Source: Oscillospiraceae bacterium
GTDB lineage: Bacteria; Bacillota; Clostridia; Oscillospirales; Oscillospiraceae
NCBI GenBank assembly: GCA_015068135.1
Contig: SVLB01000005.1
Coordinates: forward strand, 22,004 to 86,003
Direction of reading: 5' to 3'
Length of the DNA stretch: 64,000 nt
This document shows, piece by piece, positions 53,801 through 60,301 of the stretch; the first letter of the stretch is position 1; each line of letters begins with the position of its first letter. The position numbers and the translations under genes are program-made. The notes under the pieces are model-generated. The model saw only the letters and a program-made list of their open reading frames with translations. It was not told the origin of the DNA and ran no database searches.

Positions 53801-55009
53801 GTGGGCAATATCTTCTTTAACGTTTCCCACAGCCACTCGGTTCCTGACACGACGACCGTCAGCAATCCCAAGAATGTCCAGTTTAACGAGGATCTGGGCA
53901 TTTGGATGACCCAGGCGGCCTATAAGGCGATGCAGGACCGGGCCCCGGCTACCATGCAGACCGGCAGCTTCGAGGTCAGCTTTGTCAACAGTAAGGGGCA
54001 AACCAAGCGGATGAACTTCATGCGCCATTATCAGTACACCGATGCCCAGGGCATAGTCCGGTATTTTGGTGATAACTTTGGGGAGGATATGCGCAGCGAC
54101 CCCACCGCCGACCATATTTGGGAGATCGATCCCACTATGCATTTGGTGCGGTTTATCCGGGATGGAAAGGATATTCTTCTTACCAACTGGCGGATGCACC
54201 CCCATCAGACCGGTGGAAGCCAAAAGCGGAAGCTGTCTGCGGACGTGATCGGTACCTTCCGGTATTACCTGGCTCAGGAGTGCCCGGATACCCACATTGC
54301 CTATATTCAGGGCGCTGCGGGCAATGCCAACTCCTCCTCCAAGCTGGCTTCCACCAGTGCCGGTCTGGCGGACTATATCGCCTATGGACAGACCCTTGCC
54401 AAGGTGGTCAAGGCTAATTTGGGCTGTTTGCAGTCGGTAGCCGATCCGGGCTGCTGGCAGGTGGACAATCATAAGATCCTGGGATACTTTGACCAGCCCA
54501 CCCAGGCACAGTATGATATGGCCGTGGCGCTGAAGCAGTACTGTGATGAAAATTTTGACGGCAGCTATATGAAGTATGAGAATGATTACTGCCGACTCAA
54601 CAGTGACGGAATGTTCGAAAGCTATTATGAGGTCACTGCCATCATCAACCGCTATGAAAATCCCCAATACTCCAAAGAGCTTCCGGTGAACACCTTCGCT
54701 TTGGGAGATTCTCTGGGCTTCTTCACCGCACCCAACGAGCTGTGGGATTCCATCAGCGTTACCGTGGAGGGCCGCTCCTTGTACCGCACCACCATCTGTG
54801 TAGGCTACTCCATGGAAAATCATGGCTATATGCCCTATTACCCGGAAAGCTATCTGAAAAAATACTTCCCGGCAGATATCCAGCTGGTGGACGGCGTTCC
54901 CTATAAGAGCTACGAAAGCGGCTGCCGGTCCAATTACTATCGGCTTCCTGACACAGTGGAGCAAATGATCGAATATTGGGTCTGCACCCTGAACCGCTTC
55001 CACGGCTGA
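50822..55009 (+). CDS. Secreted beta-helix protein with ceramidase-fold C-terminal domain, paralogue 3
   Basis: A 1395-residue secreted protein (signal peptide ending VAQGAQ). Same order as paralogue 2: N-terminal beta-helix block beginning HCICGGAAVGVGDHTQCQ, shared domain with WSFHRFYMGITKI, second beta-helix (about 610-840) and ceramidase-fold domain from about 909 (GFGQVCINPRQIEG, NVSHSHSVPD near 1000, TNWRMHPHQTGG). The nucleophile motif is GAAGNANSSS, again without the GDVSPN serine in place. It starts at GTG 50822, with AAGGGA about 9-14 nt upstream. It has its own promoter and is followed by a bidirectional terminator. Confidence 0.8.
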   Translation: MKKLITMLLILTLLLCLPIVAQGAQESHTHCICGGAAVGVGDHTQCQNIQWTPISEALAKIGRNRNTCDFGLLPGGYYYLDGDVTVTGSNHLGGKKDTLATTADKVVTMSVCLNGYSIHRDDRAPFGVIHMGSTLNICDCSYKAGAFQGSILGATQDHGSVIYTYSDSTLNIYGGNFSGRATKNGGVFVIANDGCGDVNGDGEYTESDRNAARPGVFNFYNGKITGHAVDSGGGAIRLYHTSVMNMYGGQIIGGQAQQGGAIHVGSATLNISGGQIIGGAATGKGGTFYLGSGECYISGGTVTGGTVAGKPEVCQVLNGSGKLLGTYTDLSEAFSTVQGKTDRYVRMINDCNSDAVLTGTVYLDLCGRKLSGIHISGELYAMDSTTNTYDDSRAGTLIPASGTPVREHKTTEARVGGIYRYLALETDGGWSFHRFYMGITKISLRLDTTGMGYKATFAGGPAVTAAMEQTAGYGYQMWIDPSNVVSRAMAAKTLQGSREVSLRIENFLQLNLSTADNEKRAATPVSACAFIRLQDGTVVKSNAVSYTFRQLVEMADPMVKTFSSRQKILYNNLSKRYSEAMRSWDIPNVHHVSGGIWTSVNQEQFLAKLNSSAVITPGSYALTSNVDLGERTVKIQEGATVRICLNGYKITGSSQLFRVLGTFDICDCHAPENEGSMISSLTLGSGTTLGPVFEARYSSEVNLYGGHLKATQQVTSGGVCVVYHAAKSGANAEKPAGKFNMYGGSLSGGNVTNNGGLIITWDGAAVNIYGGVLEGGRAGLAGGAISAVGGSTVGIYGGTITGNTATNGGGINLKDASLTLGGTTQITGNTATDEGQDVYLASTGAILDMDGIESGAKLGLSCADYRILGSNPAIVRTVTCENPDSEVKMLYGRATVVPSGTQELKTPTGFTAGFGQVCINPRQIEGISLGGYGNSTVRLAEAQDPADWDDLYTQVTAITDREGETVLIITSDLIRNYNTAKIAECIHAATNVPVGNIFFNVSHSHSVPDTTTVSNPKNVQFNEDLGIWMTQAAYKAMQDRAPATMQTGSFEVSFVNSKGQTKRMNFMRHYQYTDAQGIVRYFGDNFGEDMRSDPTADHIWEIDPTMHLVRFIRDGKDILLTNWRMHPHQTGGSQKRKLSADVIGTFRYYLAQECPDTHIAYIQGAAGNANSSSKLASTSAGLADYIAYGQTLAKVVKANLGCLQSVADPGCWQVDNHKILGYFDQPTQAQYDMAVALKQYCDENFDGSYMKYENDYCRLNSDGMFESYYEVTAIINRYENPQYSKELPVNTFALGDSLGFFTAPNELWDSISVTVEGRSLYRTTICVGYSMENHGYMPYYPESYLKKYFPADIQLVDGVPYKSYESGCRSNYYRLPDTVEQMIEYWVCTLNRFHG

Positions 55010-55022
55010 CAGCGGTAAAATG

Positions 55023-55062
55023 AAAAATGATGCTGCGTGTTACGTTACGCAGCATCATTTTT
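55023..55062. terminator. Bidirectional terminator between convergent genes
   Basis: AAAAATGATGCTGCGT, an 8-nt loop, and the exact complement ACGCAGCATCATTTTT. It serves paralogue 3 (plus) and the SdpI-like gene (minus, stop at 55065). Confidence 0.88.
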
Positions 55063-55064
55063 AT

Positions 55065-55544
55065 TCACAGTTCGCCTTTGGTGCGGGGGATACCGTTGTA
55101 GTTAAAATACAGACCCACAGCCACCTGCAGGAGCAGGTACACCAAAAGCACCAAAATGCCCTGAATAAACAGGTGCTTGATCACGGTGGTGCATACGGAC
55201 ATGATGCCCTCTCCGCTACAGCTGGCGTTCACGAAGACCATAACGAACAGAAGGATAATGCCCAAGACGCTCCACACCACGCCGCAAAGCTTTTGGGAGA
55301 AGTCCCAGGCTTCGGGAGAGCCCTTGCCGAATAGGGCCTGGAATCCGATCCGGTGACTGGCTTCCCGGGAGGGAATAAAGAACCGGGAAAGACCCAAAGC
55401 CAGCATTACAATGGGGCCAATAAACAGACAGAACCGGAGCAGCCCCTCTGCCAGTCCCAAAAGGGTCTGCAGATCGGGGAGCAACTTTGCTACATCGAAC
55501 TCGTTGAGGAATTCGTTGAGCCAGGAAGTGAGGTTTTCAATCAT
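55065..55544 (-). CDS. SdpI-like membrane protein
   Basis: A 159-residue protein with an amphipathic N-terminus and three membrane helices (about 33-55, 88-106, 122-148). HRIGFQALFGKGSPEAWDFSQKLCGVVWSVLG matches the conserved SdpI-family loop (GIRTPWTLxSxExWxxTHxxxG in other members). SdpI in Bacillus gives immunity to the SDP toxin, but most SdpI-like proteins have no known role and no sdpABC genes are seen here. RBS AAGGAG lies upstream. It lies 11 bp downstream of nrdR and may share its transcript. Confidence 0.75.
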   Translation of the reverse strand: MIENLTSWLNEFLNEFDVAKLLPDLQTLLGLAEGLLRFCLFIGPIVMLALGLSRFFIPSREASHRIGFQALFGKGSPEAWDFSQKLCGVVWSVLGIILLFVMVFVNASCSGEGIMSVCTTVIKHLFIQGILVLLVYLLLQVAVGLYFNYNGIPRTKGEL

Positions 55545-55555
55545 AATGAAACTCC

Positions 55556-56011
55556 TTATTTCTTCTCAAGGAAGCTGTTGATTTCGTGGATAAAGCTCCG
55601 CACGTCCTGGAAACGGCGGTATACGGAGGCAAAGCGGATATAAGCCACTTCGTCCAGGGGCTTGAGTCGCTCCATGACCATCTCGCCGATGCGGTCGGTG
55701 CTGACCTCCCGCTCCAGGGTGTTTTGGATGCTTTGCTCGATCTCTGTGGCGATGCGCTCCAGCTCGGCGGTGGTCACCTGCCGCTTGTCGAAGGCACGGA
55801 CCATGGAATTAAGAAGCTTATTCCGGTCGAAGCTTTGACGGGAGCCGTCCCGCTTCACAACAATAATGGGCAGACTCTCTACCACCTCGTAGGTGGTAAA
55901 TCTGCGCTGGCAATTCAGACACTCACGGCGGCGGCGGATGCTCAGCCCGTCCTCGCTGTGACGGGAGTCTACGACCTTGCTCTCCTGGTCGCCGCAAAAG
56001 GGACATTTCAT
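55556..56011 (-). CDS. nrdR: Ribonucleotide reductase regulator NrdR
   Basis: A 151-residue regulator. The N-terminal zinc ribbon is MKCPFCG...CLNCQRRF with the RRRREC segment, and the ATP-cone domain follows (VVKRDGSRQSFDRNKLLNSMVRAFDKRQV, about 51-79), ending in VAYIRFASVYRRFQDV. NrdR binds NrdR boxes upstream of ribonucleotide reductase genes and represses them according to the ATP/dATP ratio. Length and motifs are typical. GGGGAG lies upstream of ATG 56011. Confidence 0.96.
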   Translation of the reverse strand: MKCPFCGDQESKVVDSRHSEDGLSIRRRRECLNCQRRFTTYEVVESLPIIVVKRDGSRQSFDRNKLLNSMVRAFDKRQVTTAELERIATEIEQSIQNTLEREVSTDRIGEMVMERLKPLDEVAYIRFASVYRRFQDVRSFIHEINSFLEKK

Positions 56012-56096
56012 ATTAGTATACTCCCCTCATTTTTATAATCTTACCCTATAATATAGCAGAATTTTCTTAAACTGTCCAGTATAATTTTTTTACCCC

Positions 56097-56125
56097 TTGC
56101 CAAGACTCTCCAAATAGGATAAAAT
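56097..56125 (+). promoter_or_regulatory. Promoter of the 146-aa membrane protein gene
   Basis: TTGCCA at 56097-56102 and TAAAAT at 56120-56125 with 17-bp spacing. Confidence 0.6.
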
Positions 56126-56153
56126 ATAGAAAAGATACAGGGAAGGAACGGCT

Positions 56154-56594
56154 ATGAAAGAAAAGACTTTGTACCCGCTGTGGGCGTTTTTATATGTACT
56201 GTGTGTATTTTTAGGGGCGATCCCGGACCGGTCCGGTGCCGGAAAAGTTGCCCTTGGGATCGTTGCAGTGCTGTTTTTTGTGCCTGGGGCCATGCTTTTG
56301 TACATTGGTATCCGGGATGGGAAGAAAAAGACAGTGGTCTGCATCCGGTGGATCAGCGGCTTGTCTCTGCTTCTGACAACTGGGGCGCTGGTTGCCAATC
56401 TCATGTCTGTCTGGTCGGAATCTTTGGTGCTGGGAGATGTGCTGCATGTGATACTGACAATGGTTTCGGCACCCATGCTGTGCCTGGACAGCAACCTGTG
56501 GGTCGGCAGCCTCTTTGCCTGGGCCTGTTTGCTCATGACCAGCTTCCCCTGGATACGGAATTTCGGACAAAAAAATAGGAAGAAACCTGCATAA
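56154..56594 (+). CDS. Uncharacterised four-helix membrane protein
   Basis: A 146-residue protein with four hydrophobic segments (about 7-22, 31-51, 65-85, 94-118) joined by short loops, one reading GIRDGKKKTVVCIRW. No motif points to a function. RBS AAGGAA lies 7-8 nt before ATG 56154. It has its own promoter and is not clearly linked to the kinase operon that follows. Confidence 0.7.
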   Translation: MKEKTLYPLWAFLYVLCVFLGAIPDRSGAGKVALGIVAVLFFVPGAMLLYIGIRDGKKKTVVCIRWISGLSLLLTTGALVANLMSVWSESLVLGDVLHVILTMVSAPMLCLDSNLWVGSLFAWACLLMTSFPWIRNFGQKNRKKPA

Positions 56595-56609
56595 TTCGGA
56601 AAATTTTTA

Positions 56610-56638
56610 TAGACAAAGTACTTTAAATGCTATATAAT
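56610..56638 (+). promoter_or_regulatory. Promoter of the kinase-PqqD-peptidase operon
   Basis: TAGACA at 56610-56615 and TATAAT at 56633-56638 with 17-bp spacing, 36 bp before the kinase start codon. Confidence 0.72.
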
Positions 56639-56673
56639 GAAATATAAGGGAACATATATACCTGAGGTGAATT

Positions 56674-57393
56674 ATGCTACAATACTACAAAATTGCCGGG
56701 CTGACGGTTCGGATGGATACCTTCGGGCGGACCCTGGAGCAGGCAGAGCCCTATCTGTGCCCGGAGCAAGCCTCCGTGGATATGGAGATCCAAATCCCGG
56801 AAATTGATAATGAAACGCTCCATAAGGAGCAACCTCATCTTTCCCTGGCTGAATGTGAGTACATCAATACGGGTCGGGCATTTTACTCATGCTTGCTGGA
56901 CTTCAATGCATTGATGCTCCATGCCTGCGCTGTGGTGGTGGATGGGAAGGCCTATTTATTTTCTGCTGCCAGCGGGACAGGAAAATCCACCCATGTGAAC
57001 CTTTGGCTGAAGCTGTTTGGAGACCGGGCAGTGATCCTCAATGATGATAAGCCAACGTTGCGTTTGGAAGATGGCGTGTGGTATGCTTATGGTACTCCCT
57101 GGAGCGGAAAATATGATATCAGCTCCAATCAGCGGGTGCCCCTTGCAGGTATTGCCATGATCGAGCGGAGCGAAACCAACGAGATCGAGCCCTTTACCGG
57201 AAGTAAAGCGGTGTTTCAGATCCTAGGACAGACCCTGCGGCCCCGCGGCACCAGGCATCGGATGGTTTTGCTGGAGCTCATGGACAAGTTAATGGCCCAG
57301 GTTCCGGTATGGAAGCTGCGGTGTAATATGGACCCGGAGGCAGCTATCGTATCTTATGAGGCTATGTCCGGTATGAAAAAGGAGAATGGATAA
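56674..57393 (+). CDS. HprK/PEPCK-like kinase
   Basis: A 239-residue protein. The P-loop is LFSAASGTGKSTHVNLW at about 95-111, followed by AVILNDDKPTLRLEDGVWYAYGTPWSGK (about 123-150). This arrangement is that of HPr-kinase-like P-loop proteins, some of which phosphorylate peptides in lasso-peptide pathways. No HPr-binding part is evident, so it is not the housekeeping HprK. The stop overlaps the PqqD-like start (TAATG). It may phosphorylate a peptide or small molecule tied to the next two proteins. Confidence 0.8.
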   Translation: MLQYYKIAGLTVRMDTFGRTLEQAEPYLCPEQASVDMEIQIPEIDNETLHKEQPHLSLAECEYINTGRAFYSCLLDFNALMLHACAVVVDGKAYLFSAASGTGKSTHVNLWLKLFGDRAVILNDDKPTLRLEDGVWYAYGTPWSGKYDISSNQRVPLAGIAMIERSETNEIEPFTGSKAVFQILGQTLRPRGTRHRMVLLELMDKLMAQVPVWKLRCNMDPEAAIVSYEAMSGMKKENG

Positions 57394-57653
57394 TGAAAAT
57401 CAAAGAAGGCTTTATTCTGCGCGAGGTTGCCGGTGATGTGGTGGTTCTGCCCTCCGGAGATCTGGAGATCAATGCCATGATCACTCTGAACGAAACTGCC
57501 GCTTTTTTGTGGAGAGCTATGGAAAAGGAGATCACCCGTGAGGAGCTGATCGCCGCTTCCATGAAGGAATACAATGTGGACGAAAAGACCGCTGCTGAGG
57601 CGATCGACAGTTTTGTGGAGCAATTGAAAACCAATGATTTCCTTGCTGAGTAA
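57393..57653 (+). CDS. PqqD-family peptide-chaperone protein
   Basis: An 86-residue winged-helix protein: REVAGDVVVLPSGDLEINAM, then LNETAAFLWRAMEKEITREELI and the C-terminal helix TAAEAIDSFVEQLKTNDFL. These are the usual PqqD/RRE features (beta strands followed by LNxTAxxLW). PqqD-like proteins bind the leader peptide of ribosomally made, modified peptides and present it to enzymes. It overlaps both the kinase gene before and the peptidase gene after it. Confidence 0.85.
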   Translation: MKIKEGFILREVAGDVVVLPSGDLEINAMITLNETAAFLWRAMEKEITREELIAASMKEYNVDEKTAAEAIDSFVEQLKTNDFLAE

Positions 57654-58104
57654 AGATATCCGGCTTGAGCAGGTCATGCCCCTGATCCGGGAACGGCTTG
57701 CCGAGGGAAAAAAGGTTATTTTTGGGCCAAAGGGTACAAGCATGCTCCCTATGCTCCGCCAGGGGATCGACCGGGTGGAGCTGGTGGCGGTGAAGGGAAA
57801 GCTGAAGAAGTACGATCTTCCCTTCTATGTCCGGGATAACGGTCAGTATGTCTTGCACCGGATCGTAAAGGTACGGGATACTTATACCTGCATTGGTGAC
57901 AACCAGTATGTATACGAACACGGTGTCCGTCAGGATCAGATCATTGCCGTTATGACGGGCTACTACCGGGGAGACGAGTACATCAGTGCAAAGTCCTGGC
58001 GGTATCGATGGTATTGCCGCCGGTGGCACTGGACCCGCCCCATCCGCCCCTTTTGGCGTAGGCTGAAGGGGAAGCTGGTAAGGCTGATTCGAGGAAAGAA
58101 ATAA
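57634..58104 (+). CDS. S24/S26-like serine peptidase
   Basis: A 156-residue protein. FGPKGTSMLPMLRQGIDRVEL (about 31-51) contains the catalytic Ser of S26/LexA-type peptidases in GTSMLPML. DNGQYVLHRIVKVRDTYTCIGDN (about 69-91) is the strand region where a Lys general base would lie (K81 is a candidate). The C-terminal tail is very basic (WRRLKGKLVRLIRGKK), and no membrane helix is present. It may cleave a leader peptide. The start lies within the end of the PqqD-like gene (20-bp overlap). Confidence 0.75.
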   Translation: MISLLSKDIRLEQVMPLIRERLAEGKKVIFGPKGTSMLPMLRQGIDRVELVAVKGKLKKYDLPFYVRDNGQYVLHRIVKVRDTYTCIGDNQYVYEHGVRQDQIIAVMTGYYRGDEYISAKSWRYRWYCRRWHWTRPIRPFWRRLKGKLVRLIRGKK

Positions 58105-58108
58105 TGTA

Positions 58109-58303
58109 CCGGCGGGGGCTTGTCCCCACCGGAAAAAGTGAAGAGTTTAGAGTGAAAAGTAAAAAGAAACGGTGTCGCTGACGCGACGGATTCAAAATCC
58201 GTTCCCGAAGGGGGACAGCGTTTCTCTTTGCCTTTCACTCGCTTTTTTCTTCTTGTATCCGATGAGGGCTTGCCCTCACCCTGCCCTCAAAAGGGCATTT
58301 TTA
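58109..58303. repeat. Hairpin-rich intergenic block ending in a terminator
   Basis: Successive stems: CCGGCGGGG/CCCCACCGG (58109-58132), GTCGC..GCGAC, GGATT-CAAA-ATCC, TTCCC-GAA-GGGGA (about 58169-58215), GAGGGC-TT-GCCCTC (58264-58278) and the terminator TGCCC-TCAAAA-GGGCA-TTTTTA (58282-58303). The last probably ends the kinase operon. Confidence 0.65.
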
Positions 58304-58320
58304 TAGGGAATGAAAACCGG

Positions 58321-58419
58321 TTATTTTGCGCGGTTTTCCATATGCCCGGAGTGGATCACCGGGGGCTTTGGATCCCGGACCTCAAAGCCGGGAGACGGCG
58401 TTTCTTCTCTTTTCTTCAT
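58321..58419 (-). CDS. Possible 32-residue small protein
   Basis: A short frame on the minus strand (begins MKKREETPSPGF, ends MENRAK, then TAA). Support comes from GGAGGG at 58428-58433, exactly 8 nt before the ATG at 58417-58419. The peptide is hydrophilic and Pro-rich with no membrane part. It reads divergently from rpsF and converges on the kinase-PqqD-peptidase operon, so it might be a peptide substrate of that operon, but I see no recognisable leader motif. Confidence 0.35.
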   Translation of the reverse strand: MKKREETPSPGFEVRDPKPPVIHSGHMENRAK

Positions 58420-58478
58420 AAAAGCATCCCTCCGATTCTAGTATTTCCGGGAAAATCGGAATTATTTTGAGAAAAAAC

Positions 58479-58507
58479 TTGACAATTCCAAAAGAATCCT
58501 ATATAAT
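58479..58507 (+). promoter_or_regulatory. Consensus promoter of rpsF-ssb-rpsR
   Basis: TTGACA at 58479-58484 and TATAAT at 58502-58507 with 17-bp spacing. The leader of about 70 nt has a GCTTGC..GCAAGC stem and a CCTCCGG-CGAGA-CCGGGGG stem (about 58540-58558), which may be the S6:S18 autoregulation site known from rpsF leaders. Confidence 0.88.
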
Positions 58508-58586
58508 ACACTGGCTTGCGTATGCAAGCATATCCTTGCCTCCGGCGAGACCGGGGGCCTAACGTCCAGAAGGAGGTGCAAACAAC

Positions 58587-58883
58587 ATGGCTAAGATCAC
58601 CGGCAAGTACGAGGTGCTCTACATCATCGACCCTGCTCAGGGCGAGGAGGGCATCGCCGCACTGGTGGAAAAGTTCAAGGCAATGGTGGAGGCGGAGGGT
58701 ACTCTGACCAACATCGATGAGTGGGGCAAGCGTCGCCTGGCTTACCTCATCAATGACCTGGCCGAGGGCTACTACGTCCTGATGAACTTCGAGAGCAAGC
58801 CCGAGTTCCCCGCGGAGCTGGAGCGTGTGATGAAGATCACCGAAGGCGTTCTGCGCTGCCAGACCATCGCTGTGGAGGGCTAA
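58587..58883 (+). CDS. rpsF: 30S ribosomal protein S6
   Basis: A 98-residue protein with the S6 fold: KYEVLYIIDP at the N-terminus, EWGKRRLAYLINDLAEGYYVLMNFE in the middle and LRCQTIAVE at the end. It binds 16S rRNA with S18. RBS AAGGAGGTG lies 9 nt upstream. It is the first gene of the conserved rpsF-ssb-rpsR operon. Confidence 0.97.
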   Translation: MAKITGKYEVLYIIDPAQGEEGIAALVEKFKAMVEAEGTLTNIDEWGKRRLAYLINDLAEGYYVLMNFESKPEFPAELERVMKITEGVLRCQTIAVEG

Positions 58884-58886
58884 TTT

Positions 58887-59372
58887 ATGCTCAACCACAT
58901 TGTCATTATGGGTCGTCTGACCCGTGACCCCGAGCTTCGCCGTACCGGTACCGGTATTGCGGTTGCCAGCTTTTCTGTGGCTGTAGACCGTGATTTCGGC
59001 AACAGAGAAAGCGGAGAAAAGGAAACCGATTTTATTGATTGTGTTGCCTGGCGTCAGACCGGAGAATTTGTCTCCAAGTATTTCACCAAGGGTTCCATGA
59101 TCGTGGTTTCCGGCCGGCTGCAGATCCGCAGCTGGAACGATAAGGATGGCAACAAGCGCCGCACCGCTGAAGTGGTGGCAGACAATGTCTACTTCGGCGA
59201 AAGCAAGCGCAGCAATGAGGGTGGCAATGCCTACGGTGGTAACACCTACGGCGGCAATTCCTACGGTGCTGCTCCTGCGGCTCCCGCTTACGGCGGTTAT
59301 TCCGCCCCTGCAGCGGCTCCTGCATCTGACTTTGCGATGCTGGATGACAACGACGCCCAGCTGCCCTTCTGA
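58887..59372 (+). CDS. ssb: Single-stranded DNA-binding protein
   Basis: A 161-residue protein: an OB fold (MLNHIVIMGRLTRDPELRRT to RRTAEVVADNVYF, residues 1-107), a Gly/Asn/Tyr/Ala-rich flexible linker and the acidic tip DDNDAQLPF that docks partner proteins. It coats single-stranded DNA as a tetramer. The ATG lies 3 bp after rpsF. Confidence 0.96.
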   Translation: MLNHIVIMGRLTRDPELRRTGTGIAVASFSVAVDRDFGNRESGEKETDFIDCVAWRQTGEFVSKYFTKGSMIVVSGRLQIRSWNDKDGNKRRTAEVVADNVYFGESKRSNEGGNAYGGNTYGGNSYGAAPAAPAYGGYSAPAAAPASDFAMLDDNDAQLPF

Positions 59373-59411
59373 TTTTATTGAACTTTTCTACTCTAAAAGG
59401 AGGATATCGTC

Positions 59412-59648
59412 ATGGCTAACGAACAGCGTGTTCGTCCCCGCAAGCGCAAGAAGGTATGCGCTTTCTGCGTGGACAAGGTGACCAGCATCGATTACAAGGA
59501 TGTTGCGAAGATCCGTCGGTTCACTTCCGAGCGCGGCAAGATCCTGCCCCGCCGTACCACCGGCACCTGCGCAGCCCATCAGCGTGACCTGACCATCGCC
59601 ATCAAGCGTGCCCGTCAGATCGCTCTGCTGCCCTACGTTGCTGAGTAA
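59412..59648 (+). CDS. rpsR: 30S ribosomal protein S18
   Basis: A 78-residue protein, [15 protein letters not shown] then [22 protein letters not shown], typical of S18. The CxxC pair plus a later Cys shows the zinc-binding (C+) form, of which zinc-independent paralogues exist in some genomes. RBS AAGGAGG lies upstream; terminator follows. Confidence 0.97.
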   Translation: MANEQRVRPRKRKKVCAFCVDKVTSIDYKDVAKIRRFTSERGKILPRRTTGTCAAHQRDLTIAIKRARQIALLPYVAE

Positions 59649-59657
59649 TTCAGAATC

Positions 59658-59690
59658 AAAAAGTGCTGTCCGTCCGGGCAGCACTTTTTT
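59658..59690 (+). terminator. Terminator of rpsF-ssb-rpsR
   Basis: AAAAAGTGCTG..CAGCACTTTTTT, a strong stem with a T-run. Confidence 0.9.
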
Positions 59691-59729
59691 AGATATGAGA
59701 TACGAGATACCAGATATAAGATATTTATC

Positions 59730-59763
59730 AAAAGTGTCGGAGTTTCCACTCCGACACTTTTTT
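59730..59763. terminator. Bidirectional terminator before the XRE gene end
   Basis: AAAAGTGTCGGAGT-TTCC-ACTCCGACACTTTT. On the minus strand it follows the XRE regulator's stop by about 30 bp. Confidence 0.85.
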
Positions 59764-59793
59764 GCAAATTTCAAAAGGGAATCCTCGACGGTT

Positions 59794-60123
59794 TTATTCC
59801 AGTGATTTTAGATAAACATTTAAAAGGCGGAAGGCGGTCTCTTTGTCCTTGGGATTGCAGGCGTTGAGGCGTTCCAACAACTGATCGTACCGGCCATTTG
59901 CCGGTGGGCTGTCCTCTGTGAGGATCTCGTCCGGTGTAATGTGCATTACTTGACAGATCCGCAGGATGGTCTCTATTCTCATATTGACTGTGCCACGTTC
60001 GATATCTGCATAAGTCCGGTCTGACAGACCGGCAGCTTCGGCAACCTCTGCCTGCGTCATACCGCAACGTTTGCGAATAACGAGTAATTTATTACCAATG
60101 GCGTGAAAATCAAATATCAGCAT
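59794..60123 (-). CDS. XRE-family transcriptional regulator
   Basis: A 109-residue regulator. The helix-turn-helix reads IRKRCGMTQAEVAEAAGLSDRTYADIERG at about 15-43, as in Cro/C1-type (SinR-like) repressors. The C-terminal 40 residues probably dimerise. The ATG at 60123 has AGGAGG upstream. It faces away from the dockerin gene. Two GGAA-N6-TTCC sites lie in the shared region, one over its own -10 box, so it very likely represses itself and the dockerin-cohesin genes. Confidence 0.88.
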   Translation of the reverse strand: MLIFDFHAIGNKLLVIRKRCGMTQAEVAEAAGLSDRTYADIERGTVNMRIETILRICQVMHITPDEILTEDSPPANGRYDQLLERLNACNPKDKETAFRLLNVYLKSLE

Positions 60124-60150
60124 TTCTCTTCCTCCTTGTAGGGAATATAT

Positions 60151-60166
60151 AGGAATTATACTTCCC
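60151..60166. promoter_or_regulatory. Operator 1, AGGAA-N6-TTCCC
   Basis: AGGAATTATACTTCCC. Its centre is the TATAAT (minus strand, 60155-60160) -10 box of the XRE gene, so binding here would shut off the regulator itself. Confidence 0.7.
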
Positions 60167-60173
60167 TTTATTC

Positions 60174-60202
60174 TTGACAAATAGGAGTTAAAGGTGTATA
60201 AA
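60174..60202 (+). promoter_or_regulatory. Promoter of the dockerin-cohesin genes
   Basis: TTGACA at 60174-60179 and TATAAA at 60197-60202 with 17-bp spacing. Confidence 0.85.
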
Positions 60203-60203
60203 T

Positions 60204-60223
60204 ATAGGAAGAAAGCTTCCTAT
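60204..60223. promoter_or_regulatory. Operator 2, ATAGGAA-N6-TTCCTAT
   Basis: A 7-bp inverted repeat with 6-bp spacer, immediately after the -10 box and over the expected transcription start. Its centre is 55 bp from operator 1. Confidence 0.72.
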
Positions 60224-60301
60224 CTTGCGGGCTGTGGTCAAAAATGCCCATGGGATATGTACAGAGCTTTGCAAAAACAAATGAGATTAGGAGGAGTAAT
60301 T

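Noticed and set aside
55065..55544. SDP-toxin immunity function for the SdpI-like protein
   Set aside because: No sdpA, sdpB, sdpC or sdpR homologues are seen; only the fold family is supported.
56674..58104. A complete lasso-peptide cluster
   Set aside because: No asparagine-synthetase-like cyclase, transglutaminase-like protease or clear precursor is present.
58160..58215. A tRNA-like T-arm (GGATTCAAAATCC)
   Set aside because: It is one stem in a run of hairpins; no acceptor or anticodon arms can be drawn.
58228..58470. An 80-residue plus-strand frame before rpsF
   Set aside because: No ribosome binding site, it crosses a terminator and several hairpins, and its composition is unlike a protein.
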